Positions 1 to 6,608 of a stretch of DNA of 13,068 bases are shown piece after piece (positions within the stretch are counted from its first letter, which is position 1; each line of letters starts with the position of its first letter). The DNA is from Bacillota bacterium (GTDB lineage: Bacteria; Bacillota; Clostridia; Lachnospirales; Lachnospiraceae). The translations under genes were made by a program, and so were the position numbers. The stretch covers positions 1 through 13,068 of the forward strand of contig JAEWPQ010000229.1 of assembly GCA_023460575.1 (NCBI GenBank), read 5' to 3'. A model generated the notes under the pieces. That model had not been told where the DNA came from and searched no databases. It saw only the letters and a program-made list of their open reading frames with translations.

Positions 1-872
1 GGATTGCACCAATTGCATGGACAAACGATGATCTTCCGGATTTAGGTAAGGAGAATACCTTCGAGCAGTGTGTCAGCGAAATGGCACTTGCAGGATTTAC
101 CGGTTCTGAAGTGGGTAATAAATACCCTAAGGATCCGGAGGTTTTAAAGAAGGCGCTGGAATTAAGAGGTGTTGAGATCTGTAATGCATGGTTTTCCACA
201 TTCTTAATCAGCAAGCCTTACGAGGAGACTGAGGCAGAGTTTGAAAAGCACGTAGCTTTTTTAGCTGCCATGGGCGCTAAGGTAGTGGGTGTTTCCGAGC
301 AGAGCTACAGCACACAGGGAATTTTGGACCAGCCGGTTTTCGAAGGAAAGCATGAGATGGATGACAGAGAATGGGATCTTCTGTGCACAGGCTTAAACCG
401 CCTTGGCAAACTATCCAAAGATAAATACGGTGTGGCATTAACATTCCACCATCATATGGGAACCGTAGTACAGTCTGCAGCAGAGACAGACCGTATGATG
501 GAGCATACAGATCCGGAATACGTAAGCCTGCTTTTTGACAGCGGCCATTTCGCATACTGCGGAGAAAATCCGGTTGAAATGGTGACAAAGCACATCAAAC
601 GTATTAAGCATGTTCATTTAAAAGATATTCGTCCGGAAGTAGTAAAAAAGGTGAGAGAAGAGAAGATGAGCTTCTTAGCAGGCGTTCGTGCAGGGGCATT
701 CACAATTCCTGGAGACGGCTGTGTAGATTTTGATCCGATCTTCAAGGTGCTGGAAGATGCAGCCTACGCGGGTTATATGGTAGTGGAAGCAGAGCAGGAT
801 CCGGCTAAGGCGAATCCGTTAGAATATGCAATCCGTGCAAGAAAATTCATTGCTGAAAAAACTGGTCTTTAA
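1..872 (+). CDS. iolE: Myo-inosose-2 dehydratase (IolE), 5'-truncated
   Basis: The open frame runs in from the left edge (first full codon at 3) and 289 residues are visible. The family is about 297 residues, so only the first few are missing. The Met codon at 81 is internal, because the upstream codons read IAPIAWTNDDLPDLGKEN, the characteristic IolE N-terminus. IolE removes water from scyllo-inosose to give a diketo product, step 2 of cytoplasmic inositol breakdown. It has a xylose-isomerase-like TIM barrel that binds a divalent metal. Supporting segments are GFTGSEVGNKYP, the HHHMGT strand, FDSGHFAYCGENP, HVHLKDIR and the C-terminal VVEAEQDP, which carry the usual acidic and His metal ligands. 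It lies 27 nt upstream of the IolG gene, consistent with co-transcription. Family assignment is confident; the start lies outside the window. Confidence 0.93.
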   Translation, partial: IAPIAWTNDDLPDLGKENTFEQCVSEMALAGFTGSEVGNKYPKDPEVLKKALELRGVEICNAWFSTFLISKPYEETEAEFEKHVAFLAAMGAKVVGVSEQSYSTQGILDQPVFEGKHEMDDREWDLLCTGLNRLGKLSKDKYGVALTFHHHMGTVVQSAAETDRMMEHTDPEYVSLLFDSGHFAYCGENPVEMVTKHIKRIKHVHLKDIRPEVVKKVREEKMSFLAGVRAGAFTIPGDGCVDFDPIFKVLEDAAYAGYMVVEAEQDPAKANPLEYAIRARKFIAEKTGL

Positions 873-899
873 TTTAAAGGATAAAAGGAGAAGAATATT

Positions 900-1913
900 A
901 TGGTAACCGTAGGAATTATCGGAGCAGGCAGAATTGGAAAGGTTCATACCGCAAGCATCTGCAATATCGTTAAGAATGCAACAATTAAGACAATCGCTGA
1001 TCCGTTTATGAATGAGGAAACAGCTGAGTGGGCAAAGAGCATGGGCGTAACCAATACAACCAAGGATTATAAAGAGATCCTGGCAGATCCGGAGATCGAT
1101 GCAGTTTTAATCTGCTCCTCCACAAACACGCATTCTCCTATCTCTGTAGAAGCAATTAAGGCTGGCAAGCATGTATTCTGTGAGAAACCGATTGATCATG
1201 ACATTGATAAAATCAAAGAAGTTATCGATGCATTAAAGGACAGCAAGGTTAAATATCAGGTAGGTTTTAACCGCCGCTTTGATCATAACTTTGAGGCAGT
1301 GAGAAATGCAGTTGCAGCAGGAAAAATCGGAGATCCCCATATCATTAAGGTGACATCCAGAGATCCTGAGCCGCCCAGCGCAGAATACGCTGCTGTATCC
1401 GGCGGTATGTTCCTTGACATGACCATTCATGATTTTGATATGGTACGTTATCTGGCTGGCTGTGATGCAGAAGAGATCTATGTTCAGTCTGCAGTTTTAG
1501 TTGATCCTGCCATTGGCGAAGCCGGTGATGTGGATACCGCTGTCATCACCATAAAGATGGAGAACGGTGCAATTGCAGTGATTGATAACTCCAGAAAAGC
1601 AGCTTACGGCTATGACCAGAGAGCAGAAGTATTCGGCTCCAAGGGTATGGTTGCAACCTCCAACGACACAGAATCCAGCGCAGTTCTTAGCACTGCTGAT
1701 GGTGTGACAGGCGAGAAGCCTCTCTACTTCTTCTTAGAGCGTTATATGCAGTCCTTCGCAAAGGAAGTAAACTGCTTTATCGAAGCCATTGTAAATGATA
1801 CAGATACTCCTCTTGGCGTATTAGATGGCTTAAAACCGGTATTAATGGGAATAGCAGCAAAGAAATCCGTTAAAGAGCACAGACCTGTAAGAATCTCTGA
1901 AATTACAATGTAA
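900..1913 (+). CDS. iolG: Inositol 2-dehydrogenase (IolG), Gfo/Idh/MocA family
   Basis: This 337-residue NAD-dependent oxidoreductase has full family length. It is inferred to oxidise myo-inositol to scyllo-inosose, the substrate of the upstream IolE. The N-terminal Rossmann fold shows GIIGAGRIG at residues 5-13, followed by the family pattern SSTNTHSP and the EKP motif (E95-K96-P97) with the catalytic lysine. The second half has GGMFLDMTIHDFDM, giving the D173/H177 pair expected for Gfo/Idh/MocA inositol dehydrogenases. The start is supported by AAAGGAG at 884-890, nine bases before the ATG. A strong terminator about 75 nt after the stop closes the operon. Related family members act on other polyols or sugars, but adjacency to IolE makes the inositol assignment likely. 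Confidence 0.9.
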   Translation: MVTVGIIGAGRIGKVHTASICNIVKNATIKTIADPFMNEETAEWAKSMGVTNTTKDYKEILADPEIDAVLICSSTNTHSPISVEAIKAGKHVFCEKPIDHDIDKIKEVIDALKDSKVKYQVGFNRRFDHNFEAVRNAVAAGKIGDPHIIKVTSRDPEPPSAEYAAVSGGMFLDMTIHDFDMVRYLAGCDAEEIYVQSAVLVDPAIGEAGDVDTAVITIKMENGAIAVIDNSRKAAYGYDQRAEVFGSKGMVATSNDTESSAVLSTADGVTGEKPLYFFLERYMQSFAKEVNCFIEAIVNDTDTPLGVLDGLKPVLMGIAAKKSVKEHRPVRISEITM

Positions 1914-1988
1914 ATACAAGGACCTGCCGCTTTCCCCGCGGTGTCATAGGAAGATTCCCGAACTGTGATAAAATGGTCGGTATGTATT
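1914..1988 (+). other. Structured 3' UTR between iolG and its terminator
   Basis: This 75-nt non-coding spacer contains a short GC-rich hairpin (1927-1930 with 1938-1941) and an 8-bp hairpin with two G-U pairs (1942-1949 with 1963-1970). The hexamer CCTGCC at 1923-1928 is fully complementary to GGCAGG at 1989-1994, which is the 5' base of the terminator stem. That pairing would therefore compete with the terminator. I recognise no known riboswitch or small RNA family here. The structures are read by eye and could be fortuitous. Confidence 0.35.
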
Positions 1989-2027
1989 GGCAGGCAGTGA
2001 GTAATCGCTGTCTGCCGTTTTTTTTTT
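1989..2027 (+). terminator. Strong intrinsic terminator of the iol operon
   Basis: A 12-bp stem (1989-2000 with 2005-2016, including two G-U pairs) is capped by a GUAA tetraloop of the stable GNRA type. It is followed after one G by a run of ten T (2018-2027). It ends transcription from the iol genes and separates them from the two-component system. Confidence 0.95.
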
Positions 2028-2053
2028 AGTCATTGGCATTCGATAACCACCTC

Positions 2054-2105
2054 ACTTTCCTTTTTGTTACTTTCCTTGTAAAAAAGAGTGTGATATTCTT
2101 ATATC
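2054..2105 (+). promoter_or_regulatory. Candidate promoter and direct-repeat operator of the two-component system
   Basis: The perfect 9-bp direct repeat ACTTTCCTT occurs at 2054-2062 and 2069-2077 (15-bp period). The second copy overlaps a possible -35 TTGTAA at 2076-2081. Possible -10 sequences are TTATAT at 2099-2104 (17-bp spacer) or TATATC at 2100-2105 (18-bp spacer). An inverted TTAC-N7-GTAA (2067-2070, 2078-2081) lies across the same place. OmpR-type regulators commonly bind tandem repeats upstream of -35, so autoregulation is plausible. The promoter match is moderate. Confidence 0.4.
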
Positions 2106-2159
2106 GTGAATTGAAAGAATTTTATTGTCCAGAGTTGTTGATTTAGGAGGAGAATGAAA

Positions 2160-2870
2160 ATGGAAGAATGTATTCTTTTGGTAGATGATGAAAAAGGAAT
2201 TTTAGATATGTTGGAAATTGTATTGAAAAAAGAGGGATTTCGTAATATCAAAAAGGCACAGACAGGCAAGGCTGCATCACAGCTGATTCGGGAATTCAAT
2301 CCCAGGCTCATCGTATTAGATGTCATGCTTCCAGACGTTAACGGACTGGAGTTTTGTATGGAACTGCGTAAAAAAACAGATGTACCAGTACTGTTTTTGA
2401 CGGCCAAAACATCAGATTATGATAAGCTGACCGGTTTTGCAATGGGAGGCGATGATTATATTACCAAGCCTTTTAATCCAATGGAGGTAATTGCACGAAT
2501 AAAAGTACAACTGAAACACCAGCACATGTATTCTCAAATTGAACAAATTAATATGCTGGAATTCGAGGATTTCAGCATTAATAAGAATTCTTGTGAGGTT
2601 ATACAAAAAGATGGAAATGTCATGGAGTTTACTGCACTTGAATACTCCTTACTGCTTTATTTTGCAGAACACCCGAACAGGATATTTACGACTGCACAAT
2701 TATATGAAAATGTATGGGAACAAATGAATCTTGGAGATGAAAAGACGGTTGTTATGCATATTTCCAGGATACGTAAAAAAATAGAACCTAAAACAGATAA
2801 AGTAAAATATATTCACAATATTCGAGGGCTGGGGTATAAATTTATTCCTCATAAGAAGGAGGCACTGTAA
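2160..2870 (+). CDS. OmpR/PhoB-type response regulator
   Basis: This is a cytoplasmic DNA-binding response regulator partnered with the histidine kinase that starts one base after its stop. From the chosen start it has 236 residues. A receiver domain (about 1-120) shows the acidic pair DD, the phospho-acceptor aspartate D54 in VLDVMLPD, the switch Thr in FLTAK (T81) and the conserved Lys in ITKPF (K103). A winged-helix output domain follows (about 132-232), with FTALEYSLLLYF, the recognition-helix region KTVVMHISRIRKKI and the closing RGLGYKF. Two in-frame ATGs exist, at 2154 and 2160. I chose 2160 because AGGAGG at 2145-2150 lies nine bases before it but only three before 2154. The likely targets are its own promoter and the ABC transporter at 4060-6418. 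It resembles VanR/CprR-type regulators, but no specific gene name is justified. Confidence 0.9.
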   Translation: MEECILLVDDEKGILDMLEIVLKKEGFRNIKKAQTGKAASQLIREFNPRLIVLDVMLPDVNGLEFCMELRKKTDVPVLFLTAKTSDYDKLTGFAMGGDDYITKPFNPMEVIARIKVQLKHQHMYSQIEQINMLEFEDFSINKNSCEVIQKDGNVMEFTALEYSLLLYFAEHPNRIFTTAQLYENVWEQMNLGDEKTVVMHISRIRKKIEPKTDKVKYIHNIRGLGYKFIPHKKEAL

Positions 2871-2871
2871 C

Positions 2872-3969
2872 ATGAGAAGTCCCTTTCAGACAATAGGAAA
2901 AGTTTTGCTGCTAATGATCACACCTTTAGTTGTTTACCTGTTCAGCTTCCGCGTGTTTTTGCGATTGTTTTCATTTCTGTACAAGGTATATCCTCTGGCA
3001 GGTCTTGCAAATAAAGAAAATATGCGCCACACTGCTATTTTCCTTTCGGCAGTACTTGTTGCCAGCCTGTTTTTTATATTTGTATTACGGCCTGTTTTAT
3101 ATGTGATTCTCTGGATTCAATCATTAGCTGGTGGGAATTTTCAAGAACCGGCCAGGTGCTATTATGGCGTAAATTTTCTGCTCAGCAGATGGTCACGGTT
3201 TTTGTACAGGGAACTTTTTGAACAGATGTATAGCTTAAGCAACAAACTGAAACAAAGTGAGGCTGATCAGGACGCACTGGAAAAAAGCAGGCGGGAATGG
3301 CTTGCGGGAATTACACATGATCTGAAAACTCCGCTGACCTATATTCAGGGCTATGCCTCTATGATTTCCTCACAGGAATACAAATGGACGGATGGGGAAA
3401 TAATAGATTTTGGAAAAAAAATCGAGGAAAAGTCCAGACATATAAAAGATTTGATTGACGATCTGAATCTTTCCTTTCAATCGAAGGATGGAAAAATTGT
3501 TGTGCACAAAACAAAAGTAGAAATTGTTGCATTTATACGCAAATGCATATTAGATATTGCAAATTCTCGACAATTTTCTGATTACGTGTTTTCTTTTGAG
3601 ACAGACATAGATAGCTTGCTTATGGCTATAGATACCACTTTGATACAGAGAACTCTGCAGAATATTCTTATCAACGGGATTATACACAATCCCCCTGAAA
3701 CCGAAATTACCGTATCTGTGTACAAACAACAAAACATACTTTCAATTATAATTAAAGATAATGGAAATGGGATGGCTGAAGAAACAAAAAGAAAGCTTTT
3801 TGACACTTATTATCGCGGAACGTCTACGGACCGCCCTACAGAAGGATCAGGGCTTGGCATGTCCATTGCCAAAAAATTTATCGAGCTGCATCATGGGTCA
3901 ATTCACGTTGAAAGTACGGTAGGACAGGGCAGCTCTATATTGTTTGAACTGCCTGTTTTACTTATTTGA
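2872..3969 (+). CDS. Sensor histidine kinase with short extracellular loop
   Basis: This 365-residue inner-membrane kinase is predicted to phosphorylate the adjacent response regulator. Two membrane segments (about 10-37 and 53-81) are separated by only about 15 residues outside the cell, so there is no room for a folded extracellular sensor domain. A linker leads to the dimerisation/H-box, with GITHDLKTPLTY carrying the phosphorylated H149. The ATPase domain has the N-box LQNILINGIIHNP (N268), the G1 box DNGNGM (296-301) and the G2 box GSGLGMSI (325-332), so all catalytic parts are intact. Short-loop kinases of this type are known from BceS- and CprK-like peptide-resistance systems, where the stimulus is sensed within the membrane or through the transporter. 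AAGGAGG near the end of the regulator gene serves as ribosome site, giving tight translational linkage. Confidence 0.9.
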   Translation: MRSPFQTIGKVLLLMITPLVVYLFSFRVFLRLFSFLYKVYPLAGLANKENMRHTAIFLSAVLVASLFFIFVLRPVLYVILWIQSLAGGNFQEPARCYYGVNFLLSRWSRFLYRELFEQMYSLSNKLKQSEADQDALEKSRREWLAGITHDLKTPLTYIQGYASMISSQEYKWTDGEIIDFGKKIEEKSRHIKDLIDDLNLSFQSKDGKIVVHKTKVEIVAFIRKCILDIANSRQFSDYVFSFETDIDSLLMAIDTTLIQRTLQNILINGIIHNPPETEITVSVYKQQNILSIIIKDNGNGMAEETKRKLFDTYYRGTSTDRPTEGSGLGMSIAKKFIELHHGSIHVESTVGQGSSILFELPVLLI

Positions 3970-3974
3970 ACGAT

Positions 3975-4027
3975 TTTATTAACATTTTACTTTTGTTTAC
4001 CTGAATGTTAGAAGAATTGTATATACT
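3975..4027 (+). promoter_or_regulatory. Candidate operator and promoter for the ABC transporter
   Basis: The perfect inverted repeat TAACATT (3980-3986) / AATGTTA (4004-4010), with 17 nt between the arms, encloses a direct repeat. TTTAC occurs at 3986-3990 and 3996-4000, spaced one helical turn, with a TTTAT relative at 3975-3979. A -10-like TATACT sits at 4022-4027 without a convincing -35 at normal spacing, which is typical of activator-dependent promoters. TTTTGTTTAC here resembles TTTTGTTAC at 2062-2070 in front of the regulator gene. I infer that this is where the response regulator acts. Confidence 0.45.
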
Positions 4028-4052
4028 CCTGTCAGGAAGAAAATACAGGAGG
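4026..4052 (+). promoter_or_regulatory. Hairpin able to sequester the ABC ATPase ribosome site
   Basis: CTCCTGT at 4026-4032 is perfectly complementary to ACAGGAG at 4045-4051, with a 12-nt loop. The 3' arm contains most of the Shine-Dalgarno AGGAGG (4047-4052) of the gene starting at 4060. If transcription started from the -10-like site at 4022-4027, the 5' arm would be largely absent from the mRNA. The hairpin would then form only in read-through transcripts from the kinase gene. The regulatory meaning is inferred. Confidence 0.4.
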
Positions 4053-4059
4053 ATTTTTT

Positions 4060-4968
4060 ATGTCTGAATATATCATTGAAACGGATGGGTTGACAAGACG
4101 TTTTGGTCAACATGTTTCTGTAGATCATATTAATTTACGGGTACCGAAAGGAAAAATCTACGGATTCTTGGGAGCAAACGGTGCAGGAAAAACGACAACA
4201 ATTCGTATGCTTCTCAGCTTAATTCGTGCGGATGAGGGCTCTGTCCGTATTATGGGACTATCTCTGCAACGGGATCGTGAAAAGATTCTGAGAGATGTTG
4301 GATCACTGGTGGAAGGTCCCTCTTACTATGGACATCTGTCAGCTTATAAAAATCTTAAAATAATTTGCAAGCTTTTGGACTTGCCAGAGAAGGATATTAA
4401 CGAGTTCCTTGACATTGTACGGTTGTCTCCTTATGCTAAGCAAACTGTAAAAGGCTACTCCCTCGGTATGAAGCAGCGTCTCGGTATTGCTCAGGCATTA
4501 ATCCGCAGACCGAAACTGCTTATTTTAGATGAACCAATTAATGGCCTTGATCCGGCAGGTATTCAGGAAATTCGTAATTTAATGTTATCACTTTGCTATC
4601 AACAGGGAATTACCATATTTTTATCTAGCCATATTTTGAGTGAGATTCAGACTATTGCAGATGAAATTGGCATTATACAAAATGGCAAGCTTATTTTTCA
4701 AGACAGTATACAGGAATTGGAGAAAAAAAGCCTTACCAGACTTTTGGTACGGACTGAAAATCAGCAAGAGGCATTCCGCGTTCTGTCCTACGCTGGTGCT
4801 GATGTAGTTTTACAGGAGGGAGAACTGCTTATATCTTTATCGGACGAAATGGATCAGGCAAAAGTGTTCAATATTCTTCAATCTTTTTCAATACAGCACA
4901 TGCAGGAATTAACGGCTTCTTTAGAAGACATCTTCCTGAATTTGACTGGAAAGGATGGCAGTTTATGA
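4060..4968 (+). CDS. Lantibiotic-immunity-type ABC transporter ATPase (LanF/CprA-like)
   Basis: This 302-residue cytoplasmic ATPase powers the two membrane proteins encoded directly downstream. These transporters remove lantibiotics or other cationic peptides from the membrane. Visible motifs are Walker A GANGAGKTT (38-46), ABC signature YSLGMKQR (133-140), Walker B LLILDEP (153-159), D-loop NGLDP and H-loop H191. At the Q-loop the sequence reads VGSLVEGPSYY, with Glu (E85) instead of Gln. This 'E-loop' is a known hallmark of lantibiotic-protection ATPases such as NukF and NisF. The C-terminal 75 residues form the extra domain usual for this subfamily. AGGAGG at 4047-4052 lies seven bases before the ATG. 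The stop overlaps the next start as ATGA. It could be a resistance pump for a non-lantibiotic peptide; the substrate is not readable. Confidence 0.88.
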   Translation: MSEYIIETDGLTRRFGQHVSVDHINLRVPKGKIYGFLGANGAGKTTTIRMLLSLIRADEGSVRIMGLSLQRDREKILRDVGSLVEGPSYYGHLSAYKNLKIICKLLDLPEKDINEFLDIVRLSPYAKQTVKGYSLGMKQRLGIAQALIRRPKLLILDEPINGLDPAGIQEIRNLMLSLCYQQGITIFLSSHILSEIQTIADEIGIIQNGKLIFQDSIQELEKKSLTRLLVRTENQQEAFRVLSYAGADVVLQEGELLISLSDEMDQAKVFNILQSFSIQHMQELTASLEDIFLNLTGKDGSL

Positions 4969-5672
4969 TGAGACAGTTATTTTTTGCAGAGTTTTATAAG
5001 ACACGGAAAATTTGCTATATCATACCCGTCGTTAGTGCTATGGTATTAATTTTATGCACTTGTATGGAGTGGTATTTGTACTTCAGGCAAGGAGAATCAG
5101 GAATATATGCAGGCTTAAATATTATTTATATGTTTCTGTCTTTTACCATGCTGCTGACAATAACGCTTCTTTGCAGTATGGTATCTGAAACGGAACATCA
5201 ATCGCAAGGCCTCAAATTTCTTTTTGCCGCACCAGTAAACCGTATGGCCTTTTACTTTTCGAAAGCAGTTTGGGTGATTTTATTGATGTTTTGTTACAGC
5301 ATATTAATCTTAGGCGGTTTCTGCCTGGTATGGCTTTTGTATACAGATAAAGTTTTGCCGTTTTCATTTCTTATGAAACAAATTTTTGGCTGTTTCGCGG
5401 CTTCGTTTCCCGTACTTTCTATCCAGCTATTTCTATCCCTTTCTATTCCCAATCAAACTTTTCCTCTTGGATTGGGTGTGACTGGTGCCATATCTAGCCT
5501 TTTTTTGCCTCGAATTACACAGGATATTTTATACATTCTTCCTTGGTCATATCCTTCTATGTCAAGCCCATTTATTGAAGGGTATACAACATGGATTGCA
5601 ATTGGTATCGGATCAGGTCTGATTTTGTTTATCGCAGGCGCTATGCGGTTTTGTTTTTTAGAAATAAAATAG
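4965..5672 (+). CDS. ABC-2-type permease, lantibiotic-immunity family (LanE/LanG-like), first subunit
   Basis: This 235-residue integral membrane protein has about six predicted membrane segments (roughly 17-37, 49-72, 102-127, 138-160, 166-181, 209-230). The cytoplasmic loop after the second segment reads SETEHQSQGLKFLFAAPVNR. This matches the acidic plus 'K-L-x-x-x-P-x-x-R' loop of MutE/EpiE/MutG-type permeases that contacts the ATPase. The late WSYPSMSSP motif also fits the family. The start overlaps the ATPase stop (ATGA), indicating translational coupling. A second ATG at 4968 would shorten the protein by one residue. It probably forms a heterodimer with the next gene product. E and G subunits cannot be told apart with confidence. 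Confidence 0.8.
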   Translation: MMRQLFFAEFYKTRKICYIIPVVSAMVLILCTCMEWYLYFRQGESGIYAGLNIIYMFLSFTMLLTITLLCSMVSETEHQSQGLKFLFAAPVNRMAFYFSKAVWVILLMFCYSILILGGFCLVWLLYTDKVLPFSFLMKQIFGCFAASFPVLSIQLFLSLSIPNQTFPLGLGVTGAISSLFLPRITQDILYILPWSYPSMSSPFIEGYTTWIAIGIGSGLILFIAGAMRFCFLEIK

Positions 5673-5683
5673 GAGAATTCAAT

Positions 5684-6418
5684 ATGTATAGATTACTTTA
5701 TTCAGAATATCAAAAAATAAAATGGCACTTTATTCTTATTATAATATTAATGGAAGGTGTTTTAACATGGATTCTTGCTGCGGGGAATGCAAAGTCTTTA
5801 ACCTACTATTTTCCCTATAATTGGACAACACTCTATTTTCAGGCAGTATCTTTTCATGGGATGTTTTTTTTGCCTCTTTTCACTGGTATTTTTGCTGCGT
5901 TCCTATGTTTTTATGAATATAAAAATGGAGCGTGGAAGCAGTTACTTACGCTGCCCTACCCGCGATGGAAAGTACTTCTATCCAAATTATTGGCCTTAGT
6001 GACTTTGATTGCTTTGATGCAGATTCTGTTTCTGGCAGAATGTTTTATTACGGGAAATATGATTCATGTAGAAGGTATGATTCCATGGGAATCTATCTTG
6101 CAGGGGGTCATAGGCGGCTGGCTGGCCTGTTTTCCTCTTGCTATGTTACAGGTTTGGCTGGCTATTCGCTTTCAATCTTTTGGAATAGCCCTATTGCTCT
6201 GTATTTCTTCTGTTATTCCCAATATTGTTCTGACAGGTCTTCCTGCTTCATTAGGGGCATGGTTTCCATTTACCTCCCCATATTACGCCATGTTTCCACA
6301 AGGGTTAAATCTTTCTCCGCGAGTGGAATTAATTACATTTATATTAATTCTCCTGTTCACATTTTTCGCCTATTTTATGATCGGCATACGCTCTTTCGTT
6401 CACAAAGACTGGATGTAG
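5684..6418 (+). CDS. ABC-2-type permease, lantibiotic-immunity family (LanE/LanG-like), second subunit
   Basis: This 244-residue membrane protein is the likely heterodimer partner of the preceding permease. About six membrane segments are visible (roughly 15-33, 57-77, 99-120, 138-160, 167-188, 216-235). The loop YEYKNGAWKQLLTLPYPR (77-94) carries the family's coupling-loop pattern. The frame is open upstream to 5591 inside the previous gene, but I place the start at 5684. There AGGAG (5671-5675) is correctly spaced and the protein then begins MYRLLYSEYQKIK, aligning with the start of the other permease (MMRQLFFAEFYKTR). The gap to the previous stop is 11 nt. A terminator follows about 20 nt after the stop, ending the module. 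Confidence 0.82.
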   Translation: MYRLLYSEYQKIKWHFILIIILMEGVLTWILAAGNAKSLTYYFPYNWTTLYFQAVSFHGMFFLPLFTGIFAAFLCFYEYKNGAWKQLLTLPYPRWKVLLSKLLALVTLIALMQILFLAECFITGNMIHVEGMIPWESILQGVIGGWLACFPLAMLQVWLAIRFQSFGIALLLCISSVIPNIVLTGLPASLGAWFPFTSPYYAMFPQGLNLSPRVELITFILILLFTFFAYFMIGIRSFVHKDWM

Positions 6419-6437
6419 TTTCTGCTGCTTATCTATG

Positions 6438-6460
6438 GACTTTCTGGAAGGTCTTTTTTT
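6438..6460 (+). terminator. Intrinsic terminator after the ABC transporter
   Basis: A 6-bp stem (6438-6443 with 6448-6453, one G-U pair) has a CTGG tetraloop and is followed directly by seven T (6454-6460). The stem is modest but the T run is good. It sits 20 nt after the last permease stop. Confidence 0.8.
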
Positions 6461-6608
6461 AATATACGCAGGTTAAGTGCCAAAGTACAAAAAGTGCATA
6501 GAAACCAGCATAGAAAAAGCAAATTCTGCGCTGACGTTTCGGTTTAAACATGTTAAATTAATAGCATATTTTATAAGATATAGTTTATTACAGAAAAGAG
6601 GAGTTATC
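6461..6608 (+). promoter_or_regulatory. Leader and promoter region of the MgtC-family gene
   Basis: This 148-nt AT-rich non-coding stretch has a -10-like TATAAG at 6572-6577, but no convincing -35. A near-palindrome TTTAAACATGTTAAA lies at 6543-6557. A 9-bp direct repeat GCATAGAAA lies at 6496-6504 and 6508-6516. I see no M-box (magnesium) riboswitch. The frame of the downstream gene is open through this region, but no ribosome site supports an earlier start. Confidence 0.25.

Noticed and set aside
277..588. Antisense open frame within iolE
   Set aside because: It is a by-product of the coding strand's codon use, has no ribosome site and no recognisable domain.
2154..2159. Response regulator start at the first ATG
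   Set aside because: AGGAGG is only three bases away. The second in-frame ATG at 2160 has standard nine-base spacing.
5591..5683. Upstream extension of the second permease into the first permease gene
   Set aside because: The extension overlaps the end of the previous gene in another frame. AGGAG at 5671-5675 supports the ATG at 5684, and the N-terminus then aligns with the partner permease.
5932..6462. Open frame on the + strand overlapping the second permease
   Set aside because: It lies entirely in another frame of a clear membrane-protein gene and its translation has no family features or ribosome site.
6477..6608. Longer MgtC-family protein starting near 6477
   Set aside because: There is no ribosome site there, the added residues are not family-like, and the ATG at 6609 has a good AGAGGAG upstream.
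6461..6608. Magnesium-sensing (M-box) riboswitch upstream of the MgtC-family gene
   Set aside because: The stretch is AT-rich, lacks long paired stems and has no terminator-like expression platform.
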